Positions 25,135 to 33,194 of a DNA stretch of 64,000 nucleotides are shown here, in pieces. Numbering within the stretch: the first letter of the stretch is position 1; every line of letters starts with the position of its first letter. The notes below the pieces were generated by a model. That model searched no databases and was not told where the DNA came from. It worked only from the letters and a program-made list of their open reading frames with translations. The position numbers and the translations under genes were made by a program. Source of the DNA: Anaerotruncus rubiinfantis (GTDB taxonomy: Bacteria; Bacillota; Clostridia; Oscillospirales; Ruminococcaceae); assembly GCF_900078395.1 (NCBI RefSeq), contig NZ_FKLA01000009.1, positions 696,614 to 760,613 of the forward strand, read 5' to 3'.

Positions 25135-25778
25135 ACCGGTTCCCTCCCGTCGGATAGCATTTCCATAAGGTTTGTGCTATAATTTTTAAATATGGGAAGC
25201 GGGCGGCTCACCCGGCTCCCCGGCCGAGCCGGCGCCGCGCGGAGCCGGCGCCGCGCGGAGCGCGCGCGCCGGACGAGGATTCGCTTCGGGTCGTCGGCCG
25301 AAATAAGCACTGCCACCGGCAGGATGCTGTGCCGCCGCAGGAACTCCGGCAGGCTCTGCAGGTCGTTGGCGTTGCCATAGGCCGCGTTATAAAAATGAAA
25401 CAGGCCGCCTTCACTTTGAAAGGCCGCGAAATGCGCCCCGCGTTTATGCCAGTACATCAGAATGTTGGCGCCCGCGCCGCGCGCGAGCCGTTCAAAATGC
25501 GGCGGGAACAGGCTCACATGCACCTGGTGGCCTTCCTGGGACAGGTACCAGACAAGCGCGAGCACATTGGTGCCCAAGAGCCCGCCGAATAACAGTCCCT
25601 TTTGGAAATCAGCCGCGATTTCCTCCGCCGGTCGCGGATCACCGAGCATTTTCAGCGCATTATAACAGGAGATCCAACCGCAGCCGTTGCGGTCGGAACC
25701 AAGCAGACCGTAGCGCAGATCGCCGAGCAGGTTCTGCCCGATGATGTAACCATCCGGAGAGAGCGCCTTTGGATTCAT
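25107..25778 (-). CDS. Papain/C39-like cysteine-peptidase-fold protein with altered C-terminus
   Basis: 223 residues from ATG 25778 (AGAGGTGATCGC upstream). A possible Cys-His-Asn triad is visible: GCGWISCYNALKML (about 33-46), HKRGAHFAAF (about 110-119) and FHFYNAAYGN (about 128-137). This resembles C39/papain-like folds; whether it is an active peptidase is not known. The last 38 or so residues come from a 16-bp tandem duplication at 25226-25257. With one copy, the frame would stop at 25208 and would not overlap the WYL gene. Confidence 0.65.
   Translation of the reverse strand: MNPKALSPDGYIIGQNLLGDLRYGLLGSDRNGCGWISCYNALKMLGDPRPAEEIAADFQKGLLFGGLLGTNVLALVWYLSQEGHQVHVSLFPPHFERLARGAGANILMYWHKRGAHFAAFQSEGGLFHFYNAAYGNANDLQSLPEFLRRHSILPVAVLISADDPKRILVRRARSARRRLRAAPARPGSRVSRPLPIFKNYSTNLMEMLSDGREPVWQRDQIKN
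25226..25257. repeat. Perfect 16-bp tandem duplication
   Basis: Two copies of GAGCCGGCGCCGCGCG, plus a four-base partial third copy. It lies inside the end of the gene at 25107-25778 and shifts its frame past the expected stop codon at 25208-25210. Confidence 0.9.
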
Positions 25779-25844
25779 GCGATCACCTCTTTCTAAAAGT
25801 ATACACGATTTTCGCGCGGTTGCATAGGGAAAGGAAGCTGGAAA

Positions 25845-26105
25845 ATGCAATACGAATTTGACGCGGTGATCCGGAAGGTGCCGGATATCGACGGCGCGTA
25901 TGTGGAGATCCCATTTGATGTGAAGAAAGTTTTCGGTAAGGGGCGGGTCAAGGTTCATGCCGCCTTTGACGGCGAACCATACGACGGCAGCCTGGTGCGG
26001 ATGGGGACGCCCAGGCATATCCTGGGTCTGCGCAAGGAAATCCGCAGAAAGATCGGCAAGCAACCGGGCGACACAGTGCATGTGATGCTCACCGAACGCC
26101 TTTGA
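25845..26105 (+). CDS. DUF1905 protein
   Basis: 86 residues, covering one whole DUF1905 domain: [49 protein letters not shown] and [21 protein letters not shown]. The family is a small beta-barrel of unknown function, often fused to YdeI/OmdA-type domains; here it stands alone. It is the first of three same-strand genes with short gaps (16 bases to the next). Confidence 0.88.
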   Translation: MQYEFDAVIRKVPDIDGAYVEIPFDVKKVFGKGRVKVHAAFDGEPYDGSLVRMGTPRHILGLRKEIRRKIGKQPGDTVHVMLTERL

Positions 26106-26121
26106 GAAAGGAAAGACCATT

Positions 26122-26967
26122 ATGACAGACAAGATCGTGCCCTCCCGCGCGGTGACCCATGCGGGAAAATTCCACGCGGACGATGTTTTTTCCACCGCGC
26201 TGCTGCGCATTTTGAACCCATCAATCGAGATTGTGCGGGTACAGCGGATACCGGAGGGCTATCATTGGTTCGCATATGACATCGGCTGGGGGGAATTCGA
26301 CCACCATCAGCAGAATGCGCCGGTGCGTGAAAATGGCGTTCCTTACGCGGCGTTCGGCCTGCTTTGGAGGACGTTCGGGCCGCAGGTGCTGTCCGGCCGG
26401 GATGTGGAGGCGTTTGACAAGCACTTTGTGCAGCCGCTCGACCTTGACGACAACACCGGCTGCGGCGATCCAATCGCGGAGATCATCGGGAACTTTAATC
26501 CCGCCTGGGATTCATCGGAACCGGAGGACGCCTGCTTTTGGCAGGCGGTGGATTTCGCGCAGGTGATCCTGGAAAAACGTTTTGCGGCTGTCCGCGCGAT
26601 CTGCCGCGCCAAGCAGCTGGTCGCGGAGGCAATCGCCGCGGCAAAGGACGGGATCGTCGTGCTGCCGCGGTATGCACCCTGGAAATCAGCGGTCTACCGG
26701 ACGGCTGCCGTCTTTGTGGTTTATCCGTCCCAGCGGGGCGGTTTCAGCGCGCAGGGCGTCCCCGACGATGAAACCGGTGCGCTCAAGTGCCCGTTCCCAT
26801 TGGGATGGGCAGGGAAATCCGAGGCGGAACTGCCTGCGCTGACTGGGCTTTCGTCCCTGCGCTTTTGCCACAACAACCGGTTTCTGGTCGCGGCGGACCA
26901 GCTTTCGGACGCGGTAGCGGCTTGCCGGATCGCGCTGGACGAACAAAAAAAGGAGGAAAACAGATGA
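26122..26967 (+). CDS. MYG1-family (UPF0160) exonuclease-like protein
   Basis: 281 residues. The DHH-like metal-binding motifs are visible: AVTHAGKFHADDVFSTALL near residue 10, DIGWGEFDHHQQNAPVRENGVPYAAFGLLW, and later PDDETGALKCPFPLGWAGKSEAEL with FCHNNRFLVAADQLSDAV. MYG1 in eukaryotes is a 3'-5' RNA exonuclease; the bacterial members are not well studied. Its stop overlaps the next start by four bases. Confidence 0.88.
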   Translation: MTDKIVPSRAVTHAGKFHADDVFSTALLRILNPSIEIVRVQRIPEGYHWFAYDIGWGEFDHHQQNAPVRENGVPYAAFGLLWRTFGPQVLSGRDVEAFDKHFVQPLDLDDNTGCGDPIAEIIGNFNPAWDSSEPEDACFWQAVDFAQVILEKRFAAVRAICRAKQLVAEAIAAAKDGIVVLPRYAPWKSAVYRTAAVFVVYPSQRGGFSAQGVPDDETGALKCPFPLGWAGKSEAELPALTGLSSLRFCHNNRFLVAADQLSDAVAACRIALDEQKKEENR

Positions 26968-27317
26968 AGGTTTTGTTTATCGAGTATCCCAAATGCACCA
27001 CCTGCCAGAAGGCAAAGAAATGGCTTGACGAGCATGGCGTGCAGTATGACGACAGGCATATCAAGGAGCAGAACCCCACAGCGGACGAACTGACCGATTG
27101 GCTGGGACGCAGCGGCCTGCCGCTGAAGCGGTTTTTCAACACAAGCGGACTCCTCTATAAATCGCTCGGGCTCAAGGAGAAACTGCCCCAGATGAGCGAA
27201 GCGGAACAGATTGCCTTGCTTGCGACCGACGGGATGCTGGTGAAGCGGCCGCTCATCGTGGGAGAAGATTTTGTGCTGGTGGGCTTTAAACCCGCCGAAT
27301 GGGAACGGCTCATATAA
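26964..27317 (+). CDS. ArsC/Spx-family thioredoxin-fold protein
   Basis: 117 residues. The Cys-x-x-Cys motif CTTCQKAKKWLDEHG near residues 11-25 sits in the ArsC/Spx position, followed by RSGLPLKRFFNTSG, MLVKRPLIVGEDFVLVGFKPAEWE. The pattern RP-x-x-V without the arsenate-reductase arginine set fits the Spx/MgsR/YffB-like branch. It may be a redox-sensitive regulator or a glutathione-independent reductase. It follows AAAGGAGG and is coupled to the MYG1 gene. Confidence 0.85.
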   Translation: MKVLFIEYPKCTTCQKAKKWLDEHGVQYDDRHIKEQNPTADELTDWLGRSGLPLKRFFNTSGLLYKSLGLKEKLPQMSEAEQIALLATDGMLVKRPLIVGEDFVLVGFKPAEWERLI

Positions 27318-27325
27318 ACCGGAGA

Positions 27326-27382
27326 AAACAGGGACCCGCCCTTTGGACCATGATCAGATCCAAAGGGCGGGTCCCTGTTTAG
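27326..27382. terminator. Long bidirectional terminator
   Basis: A 22-bp stem (AAACAGGGACCCGCCCTTTGGA and complement) with an 11-base loop between the converging Spx-like and UroD-like genes. Confidence 0.85.
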
Positions 27383-27405
27383 GGATGTAATTTATGGAGG
27401 CGGGT

Positions 27406-28416
27406 TTAACGGTTATAAAATTCCTGCACCGCGGCAAAGAAGGCGTCAATATTTTCCCACCTGGACATCGGTGGGATATCGCAGCCGGACGAAATGACAA
27501 AGTTCGGGTATTTGCGGCAGCGTTCCATCACCGCGAGGGTCGCCTCCCGGATCGATTCAGGCGTGCCGCCCCGGAACTGGCCGGCCGGGTCGACGTTGCC
27601 CATCGCCACGGTATCGGCCGGGATATGCGCCATCATTTCGCCCATGTCAATCGCGTTGCCGAAATGGTAGGCGCCCGATCCGGTGGAAAGGATCGATTCG
27701 ATCAGCTGGATGGTGTTGTTGCCGCAGTTGTGATAGATCACCAGGAAGCTGTCGTCCTGCACCGCTTTTACGATCTCGCTGATATAGGGCGAGGAAAATT
27801 CCGCGATCAGGTCGGGCGAAAGCAGCCCGGCGAGCGGTTCGGCGATCACCACGCCGTGTGCGCCGATCTCTTTGTAGGCCCGGATGTATTGGATCAGGAA
27901 GTCGGTCGCCTTGCGCAGAGTCTTGTGGACCATATCCGGCTCCACGTAACAATTGACCATCGCCTCGGTCACATCCATCAGCCTGCCCGCGAGCGAGAAG
28001 GAACCGATCGTGCCCGCGAAGACCGGCCGGTCGGTGATCTTTTCGAGCGCCTTTCTGATGGCGTCGAGATAGATGCCGGTGCGTCCCGCACCGATCTGCG
28101 GCACAGCAAGATTGTCCGCGTCCTCCTCGCTTTCGATGATCCGGCCTACAACGGTCGGAACCTCGTCGTCCGATACACGGATCGTGCTGCCGAACGCTTC
28201 GGCCTCAAGCGAGAGATCCATCAGCGAAACCGAAGCGAGCGAATCGGTTCGCGCTGCAATCCGATACATGCCCTCGGCTTGCAGCGCGCTGTTCGAAATC
28301 AGCTCCCGGACGCTGATGCCCATGAGCTGGATCGCCGGGAAGGACAGGACCGGCATTGCCTTTTTCACCTGGGCGGCCTTCAGGTTGTCAAGCCACTGGG
28401 CCATATTTTGCTTCAT
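27406..28416 (-). CDS. UroD-family corrinoid methyltransferase (MtaA/MtbA-like), zinc ligands intact
   Basis: 336 residues. Members of this branch of the uroporphyrinogen decarboxylase fold move methyl groups between a corrinoid protein and a thiol or other acceptor. The zinc-binding set of MtaA/MtbA is complete: His229 and Cys231 in IYHNCGNN, and Cys312 in ISSGCDIPPMS. AAGGAG nine bases before ATG 28416 makes that the start; the ATG at 28425 touches the site. It lies 31 bases after the corrinoid-protein gene on the same strand, its expected partner. Confidence 0.88.
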   Translation of the reverse strand: MKQNMAQWLDNLKAAQVKKAMPVLSFPAIQLMGISVRELISNSALQAEGMYRIAARTDSLASVSLMDLSLEAEAFGSTIRVSDDEVPTVVGRIIESEEDADNLAVPQIGAGRTGIYLDAIRKALEKITDRPVFAGTIGSFSLAGRLMDVTEAMVNCYVEPDMVHKTLRKATDFLIQYIRAYKEIGAHGVVIAEPLAGLLSPDLIAEFSSPYISEIVKAVQDDSFLVIYHNCGNNTIQLIESILSTGSGAYHFGNAIDMGEMMAHIPADTVAMGNVDPAGQFRGGTPESIREATLAVMERCRKYPNFVISSGCDIPPMSRWENIDAFFAAVQEFYNR

Positions 28417-28447
28417 AGTGGTCATCTCCTTGGCAATGTCGTTCTCG

Positions 28448-29083
28448 TTACGCGCTGAAATAGGAGTACGCGAGCTCGGCGGCGCTGGTCGCGTCGGGGG
28501 TGTAGCCGTCCGCGCCGATTGACTGCGCGAACGCTTCGTTGACCGGCGCGCCGCCGACCATAATCTTGACCCGGTCGCGGTAATCTTCCCGTTGGAACAG
28601 GTCGATGACCGACTTCATCTCGTTCATCGTGGTGGTCAGAAGCGCCGAACAGCAGACCACATGGGCGTTATGCTCCTTCGCGCCTTCAAGGAATCGCTCG
28701 GCGGGCACGTCGACACCGAGGTCGACCACATGGATGCCTTTGCTTTCGAGCATCATCTTGACAAGGTTCTTTCCGATATCGTGCAGATCCCCTTTGACGG
28801 TGCCGATGACGGCGGTGCCGACCGATTCCACCCCGTCCTCGACCAGCCGCGGTTTGAGTACGGCGACGCCCTGGTTCATGGCGCGCGCTGCGATCAGGAC
28901 TTCCGGGACAAAGACCTGATTGAGCTTGAACTTCCCGCCGATGATCCCCATGCCGGCGAGCAGCCCGCCCTCAAGAATCTCCTTGGGGGCGTACCCTTCG
29001 TCCAGCGCCTGCTGCACCAGCTCTTTCACCTTTGGGGCGCGGCCCTTCTGCAAAAACTCACTGATTTCTTCTAAAACACCCAT
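28448..29083 (-). CDS. Methyltransferase cognate corrinoid protein
   Basis: 211 residues. The N-terminal helical cap (1-85) has GLLAGMGIIGGKFKLNQVFVPEVLIAARAM, and the B12-binding Rossmann domain carries the base-off motif D-x-H-x-x-G as GDLHDIGKNLV, with His101 the lower cobalt ligand, then ALLTTTMNEMKSVI and VKIMVGGAPVNEAFAQSIGADGY. Such proteins carry a methyl group on cobalamin between two methyltransferases (MtaC/MtbC/MttC type). The methyl donor is not identified: no MttB- or MtaB-type gene is in the window. Confidence 0.93.
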   Translation of the reverse strand: MGVLEEISEFLQKGRAPKVKELVQQALDEGYAPKEILEGGLLAGMGIIGGKFKLNQVFVPEVLIAARAMNQGVAVLKPRLVEDGVESVGTAVIGTVKGDLHDIGKNLVKMMLESKGIHVVDLGVDVPAERFLEGAKEHNAHVVCCSALLTTTMNEMKSVIDLFQREDYRDRVKIMVGGAPVNEAFAQSIGADGYTPDATSAAELAYSYFSA

Positions 29084-29210
29084 AGCAGCCTCCTAGTCGT
29101 TTCTCAGGGATACCGGGGAATGAATCTCTTCCTGTTTTCGATTCTAGAAGATTACGGAGCATTTATCTATGAAAATCTTTCGAGTTTTTGTACTATTTTC
29201 GGCAAACTGC

Positions 29211-29248
29211 AAAACCCCGTATCCAGCTGCCTGGATACGGGGTTTGAA
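29211..29248 (-). terminator. Terminator of the AraC regulator transcript
   Basis: A 15-bp stem AAACCCCGTATCCAG with its complement and a five-base loop, in the gap between the regulator and the corrinoid-protein gene. It suggests the corrinoid operon has its own promoter between 29084 and 29210. Confidence 0.7.
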
Positions 29249-29268
29249 ATGCGGCTTCCTGCGGCGTT

Positions 29269-30489
29269 TCAGCGGGCCTTTCCGCGCGCGTCCCGGAACA
29301 CCTTGGGGGAGACGCCTTCGGATTTTTTGAACACTTTGGTGAAATAGCTCTGATCCTCAAAGCCGCAGAGGTTGGCGATCTCCACCAGGCTCGCGTTGCC
29401 GTCAAGCAGGAGTTGCTTGCTCTTCTCCACACGCACCTGGTTGATATAGGAGGAGAGGCTCACGCCCATCTCATCCTTGAAGGTGGTAGACAGGTAGGAT
29501 TTGCTCAGATAGACGCAGCCCGCGATTTCCTCGAGGGTGAGCTTCTTGACGTAGTTTGCCTTGACATACTGCATGACCTTGTAGACGACGTCTGAATGCT
29601 TGATCTGGGTGAAATCGAAGGTGTAGTTGAAAAACAGGTGCATGATGCCGGAAATCCACACGCTGATCTCCTCAAGCTCGGTCATCTGCGCGAGCTCCTC
29701 GCGGTAGCTGTCGTTGAGATAGAAGATCTCGTTCGGGTTGGCGCCCGCGTCGATAGTCGAACGGGACAGCAGCACCATGAGCTCCAGAATTCGCCCTTTG
29801 ATCCGTTCGATGTTGAAATCGCTTGAGAAGAAGATGTGCCCCAAAAGCTCGTTGAGCAGTTCCTGCGCGCCCTGCTTATCCTTGGCGAGGATCAGCTTTT
29901 GCAGGCGGCGCTCCTGCTCGATGGGATAGGGGATGTCCTGGTGGTTGTCGCGGTAGATGTCCTGTACGCTGTAGAACGAATTGAGGATCTTCTCTTGCTC
30001 GTAGACAAAGGTGCCGACCCGGCTGTGCGGGATCATGTTGATGTAGGCGGTGACCGTTTCCATGATTTCGGCGAGATGGTTGACCCGGGCGGTGGAATAG
30101 TTGGGGATATCGTGCAGGATGCCGCGGATCCCATGGTCGGGCATATCCTCAAACGCATCGTTCAGATCCCCCATGACGATCGGTCCGGCGATCATCGAGG
30201 CAGTCATCAGCCCATGGTCGTCCGAAACCGACGACGCGACAAAAACCAGGCCTCGCGGGCAATAGTAGATGTATTTCCCGTTCCAGCGGTAGGCCTCGTA
30301 GCTTCCGTACAGATGGGTGCTGATGAGGTTGCGTTTTTCATAGGTGCAGTGGTTGCAGAATTTGAGCTCATCCTGGCGAAGGCCGACGAAGCATTTTTCC
30401 GCAATGTCCATCACCACGCATTCCACGCCGCAGAGCCCGGAGATGTGCGCCGCGTATTTTAAGCAGCGCTCCCGGAGCAGATCATCCAT
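29269..30489 (-). CDS. AraC-family activator with PocR sensor domain
   Basis: 406 residues. Residues about 5-165 form a PocR ligand-binding domain (LLRERCLKYAAHISGLCGVECVV, FCNHCTYEKRNLISTHLYGSYEAYRWNGKYIYYCPRG split over two segments), which in PocR senses small diols and metabolites. Residues about 305-400 are the two-HTH AraC domain (ANYVKKLTLEEIAGCVYLSKSYLSTTFK, IANLCGFEDQSYFTKVFKKSEGVSP). AAAGGAGG fixes the start at 30489, which overlaps the DUF1638 stop by eight bases. It is the likely activator of the corrinoid and TRAP genes around it. Confidence 0.88.
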   Translation of the reverse strand: MDDLLRERCLKYAAHISGLCGVECVVMDIAEKCFVGLRQDELKFCNHCTYEKRNLISTHLYGSYEAYRWNGKYIYYCPRGLVFVASSVSDDHGLMTASMIAGPIVMGDLNDAFEDMPDHGIRGILHDIPNYSTARVNHLAEIMETVTAYINMIPHSRVGTFVYEQEKILNSFYSVQDIYRDNHQDIPYPIEQERRLQKLILAKDKQGAQELLNELLGHIFFSSDFNIERIKGRILELMVLLSRSTIDAGANPNEIFYLNDSYREELAQMTELEEISVWISGIMHLFFNYTFDFTQIKHSDVVYKVMQYVKANYVKKLTLEEIAGCVYLSKSYLSTTFKDEMGVSLSSYINQVRVEKSKQLLLDGNASLVEIANLCGFEDQSYFTKVFKKSEGVSPKVFRDARGKAR

Positions 30490-31225
30490 TGGCAGCTTCC
30501 TCCTTTGCGGGGACCGCAATCATTTTTTGCCTGTCATAGGACGGCTGTGCCCAGGTGCCGGGCGGGCAGACGAGGAAATCCTGCGGGTCCCATTGCCCGC
30601 CCACCATCGCTTCGAGCATCCGGCAGTCGCCGCGCAGGTCGACCGCCTCCCAGCCGTAGAGCCCGCAGAGCCGGTCCGCGAGCGCCCGGTAGGAGTCGTT
30701 GTGGTAAACTGTGGAATGGATGAAGCCGCAGTAACGGTAATTTTTTGTCCAGGACACATCCTCCCCCGCGAGATATTCGGCGTTGTCCTCCCCATACAGC
30801 CGCGTATATTCCGCCTTTTTTTCAGCGAGCGCTTCAGGCGTGGGCAAAAAGGCGTTCTCAATCCAGCCGTTATTGAGCCAGTAGGCCGTCTGATAGCGGT
30901 TGAAAAGCGCGATATAGCGGGCCTGCGAGCCGAGAAAGATCCCGATGCAGTCGTCGGTGCGCGGGATCACAATCGGGATGGTCCGGGCGGCGACGCCCAT
31001 CGTGCCGTTCGAACAGAGCCCATAACCGAACAGGATGAAGTCCGGCCGGTTGCGCGGGGTATCTTCGATCTGCAAAACGGCCGATTCGAGCCGGCTGCGC
31101 AGGATCGTGGGCGTGTCATGCAGGCCCTGCGGCAGCCAGGTGATGTCGATAATATGCGGGCTGACTGCGGCGAAATGCCGCAGCTCCCGGCTGAAAACCT
31201 GACAGGCGATAATATGAATCCGCAA
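30482..31225 (-). CDS. DUF1638 protein
   Basis: 247 residues. Family features are HIIACQVFSREL at the N-terminus, ITWLPQGLHDTP, FGYGLCSNGTMGV, IPRTDDCIGIFLGSQARY and VDLRGDCRMLEAMVGGQWD. DUF1638 is repeatedly found in clusters for corrinoid-dependent methyl transfer but has no proven activity. Cys residues in conserved spots (ACQ, GLCSNG, DDCIG) could bind metal. It is translated together with the AraC regulator and is divergent from the RACo gene. Confidence 0.85.
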   Translation of the reverse strand: MRIHIIACQVFSRELRHFAAVSPHIIDITWLPQGLHDTPTILRSRLESAVLQIEDTPRNRPDFILFGYGLCSNGTMGVAARTIPIVIPRTDDCIGIFLGSQARYIALFNRYQTAYWLNNGWIENAFLPTPEALAEKKAEYTRLYGEDNAEYLAGEDVSWTKNYRYCGFIHSTVYHNDSYRALADRLCGLYGWEAVDLRGDCRMLEAMVGGQWDPQDFLVCPPGTWAQPSYDRQKMIAVPAKEEAANG

Positions 31226-31328
31226 GCAAATCCCTCCTCACACCCGGGCGGGTTGAAAAATTTTTCTGGCAGTTTCGCGGGGAATCGTATATGATAAAAG
31301 CATTCAGTGACGATCGGAGGTATCCCGA

Positions 31329-32891
31329 ATGAACCAGTGGATCGAAGTTTACGCGCCGCCCGCGGAGCCAAAGCCGCTTCTGACCCTTTTGCAGCGGGAG
31401 GGGGCCGCGCCGCACGCGCCCTGCGGCGGGCGCGGCAATTGCGGAAAATGCAAGGTGATGGCCGAAGGGGCGCTCTCCCCGATGACCGGCCGGGAGCGGG
31501 GCTTTCTGCGTGAAGCGGAGGTTTCCGGCGGCGTGCGGCTGGCCTGTCTCACGCTTGTATGCGGGAAGGCGCGGGCCTGTCCGCTGCCGGACGGGGAGCA
31601 GGTGGTGCTGTCCGCAGGGGTTCTGCCGGACTTCTGCCGGGACCGCTTTGCGGGCGGCTATGGGCTCGCAGTGGATATCGGAACCACCACGGTGGCCGCA
31701 TACCTTTACCGGCTTGATACCGGCGCGCCCATCGCTGCCGCAAGCTGCGGGAATCCGCAGGGTGCTTTTGGCGCGGACGTGATCTCCCGAATCGAACAGT
31801 CGCTCGCGGGGCGGCAGTCGGAGCTCGCTGGGGCGGTGCTCGGCTGCATCGGCAGTCTTTCCGGACAGCTCTGCAAAAAAGCGGGGATTGCCCCCGGGCA
31901 GATCCTGCGCGCGGCGCTCACCGGCAACACGGCCATGCTTTATCTGCTGACGGGACGGGAGGCGTCCTCCCTCGCGGCCGCGCCGTTTGCGCCGGACTGC
32001 CTGTTTGGGGAAAGCGTGGATGCGACGCAGCTGGGACTTTCGCTTGCGTCTGGCGCGCAGGCCTACCTGCCGCGCTGCATCGCCGCCTATGTGGGCGCGG
32101 ATATGACCTGCGCGATCCTCGCGGGCCGGCTTTTTGCGGCGAAGGAGCCGGAGCTGCTGGTGGACATCGGCACGAACGGGGAGATGGCCCTCTGCGTCCA
32201 GGGAAAGCTCTATGCCTGTTCCACGGCGGCCGGCCCGGCCTTTGAAGGCGCGGGCATCTCTATGGGGATGAACGGCGGAACCGGTGCGGTTGACCACGTT
32301 TGGCTTACGGATGGTCAGATCCGCTATTCGGTCATCGGCGGCGGCCCGGCGAAAGGAATCTGCGGCTCGGGGCTTATCGACGCGGCGGCGGTGCTGCGGG
32401 AAGCGGGACTCCTGGACGAAACCGGCCGCATCCCGCAGATGGACGAAACCGCTTCCCCATATCTCACCGAGCAGGACGGGATGCCCGCGGTGAAGCTCGG
32501 GGAAAGCGGCGTATGGCTCACTCAGAAGGATGTCCGGGCCCTTCAGCTTGCAAAAAGCGCCATCTGCGCCGGAATGCGCGCCCTGCTGCACGAGGCCGGG
32601 CTTTCGCCGGACAAGGTGGAGCGGCTCACAATTGCCGGGGGCTTCGGCAGCTTCATCGATCCCGCGAACGCCGAAAAGATCGGCATGCTGCCGCGCGGCT
32701 TCGCGGGAAAAGCGCGGGTGATCGGAAACGCAGCGGGTATGGGCACCGGAATGGTTCTCCTGTCGCGGGAGGAACGTTTGCGTTCGGAAGCGCTGGCGCG
32801 CGCCTGCCGGGTGGTGGAACTTTCGGGCAATCCGTACTTTATGGAACGGTATGTGGAGGACATGCTGTTTGAAGAACCGCCGAAAGGGTAA
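31329..32891 (+). CDS. Corrinoid reductive activator (RACo-type ASKHA protein)
   Basis: 520 residues. RACo-type proteins use ATP to reduce inactive cob(II)alamin in corrinoid proteins. An N-terminal [2Fe-2S] domain has Cys32, Cys38, Cys41 and Cys73 (PCGGRGNCGKCKV, then RLACLTL). A short linker leads to the DUF4445 / ASKHA ATPase half, with the phosphate loops LAVDIGTTTVAAYLY (about 113-127) and LLVDIGTNGEMAL (about 276-288), GAGISMGMNGG and GGFGSFIDPANAEKIGMLP. It is divergent from DUF1638 and upstream of the TRAP genes. It is the expected service enzyme for the corrinoid protein at 28448. Confidence 0.92.
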   Translation: MNQWIEVYAPPAEPKPLLTLLQREGAAPHAPCGGRGNCGKCKVMAEGALSPMTGRERGFLREAEVSGGVRLACLTLVCGKARACPLPDGEQVVLSAGVLPDFCRDRFAGGYGLAVDIGTTTVAAYLYRLDTGAPIAAASCGNPQGAFGADVISRIEQSLAGRQSELAGAVLGCIGSLSGQLCKKAGIAPGQILRAALTGNTAMLYLLTGREASSLAAAPFAPDCLFGESVDATQLGLSLASGAQAYLPRCIAAYVGADMTCAILAGRLFAAKEPELLVDIGTNGEMALCVQGKLYACSTAAGPAFEGAGISMGMNGGTGAVDHVWLTDGQIRYSVIGGGPAKGICGSGLIDAAAVLREAGLLDETGRIPQMDETASPYLTEQDGMPAVKLGESGVWLTQKDVRALQLAKSAICAGMRALLHEAGLSPDKVERLTIAGGFGSFIDPANAEKIGMLPRGFAGKARVIGNAAGMGTGMVLLSREERLRSEALARACRVVELSGNPYFMERYVEDMLFEEPPKG

Positions 32892-33012
32892 AATGCCCTC
32901 CTTCCTTATAGGTTCGCAGAACTTTTCCTAGTTGTCAAGAGGTTTTGGATGGCTGCGCATACGGCTGCGATACAGCCGGGCCTGATGTTAATTTCCCGTA
33001 AAGACAAAAAAA
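32892..33012. other. Gap after the RACo gene with no gene seen
   Basis: It contains short imperfect inverted repeats (for example around GGCTGCGCATACGGCTGCG) but no clear terminator hairpin. Confidence 0.45.
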
Positions 33013-33041
33013 TTGTACAAAAAATAGAGAGGATATACAAT
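33013..33041 (+). promoter_or_regulatory. Sigma-A promoter of the TRAP operon
   Basis: TTGTAC (33013-33018), a 17-base spacer and TACAAT (33036-33041). The leader to dctP is about 145 bases long. Confidence 0.7.
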
Positions 33042-33066
33042 ACGGCCCGGTTTTTGCCGTTTATAA

Positions 33067-33079
33067 TGAAACTGTTTCA
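33067..33079. promoter_or_regulatory. Palindrome TGAAAC-T-GTTTCA, candidate operator
   Basis: A perfect 13-base inverted repeat about 20 bases downstream of the predicted TRAP transcription start. Its arms match those of the kdg operator candidates at 11875-12059. It is preceded by TATAAT (33062-33067 region), which could be a second -10. Confidence 0.5.
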
Positions 33080-33194
33080 ACAGAATTTGCTCATGCCATG
33101 CGTGGATTCTGTGCAATAAAGCCAAATATGCGCGCGATTGGAAAGATCTGAACAACGGCGTTTGGGTTTTATGAATATGAGGGAGGAAAGTCTA

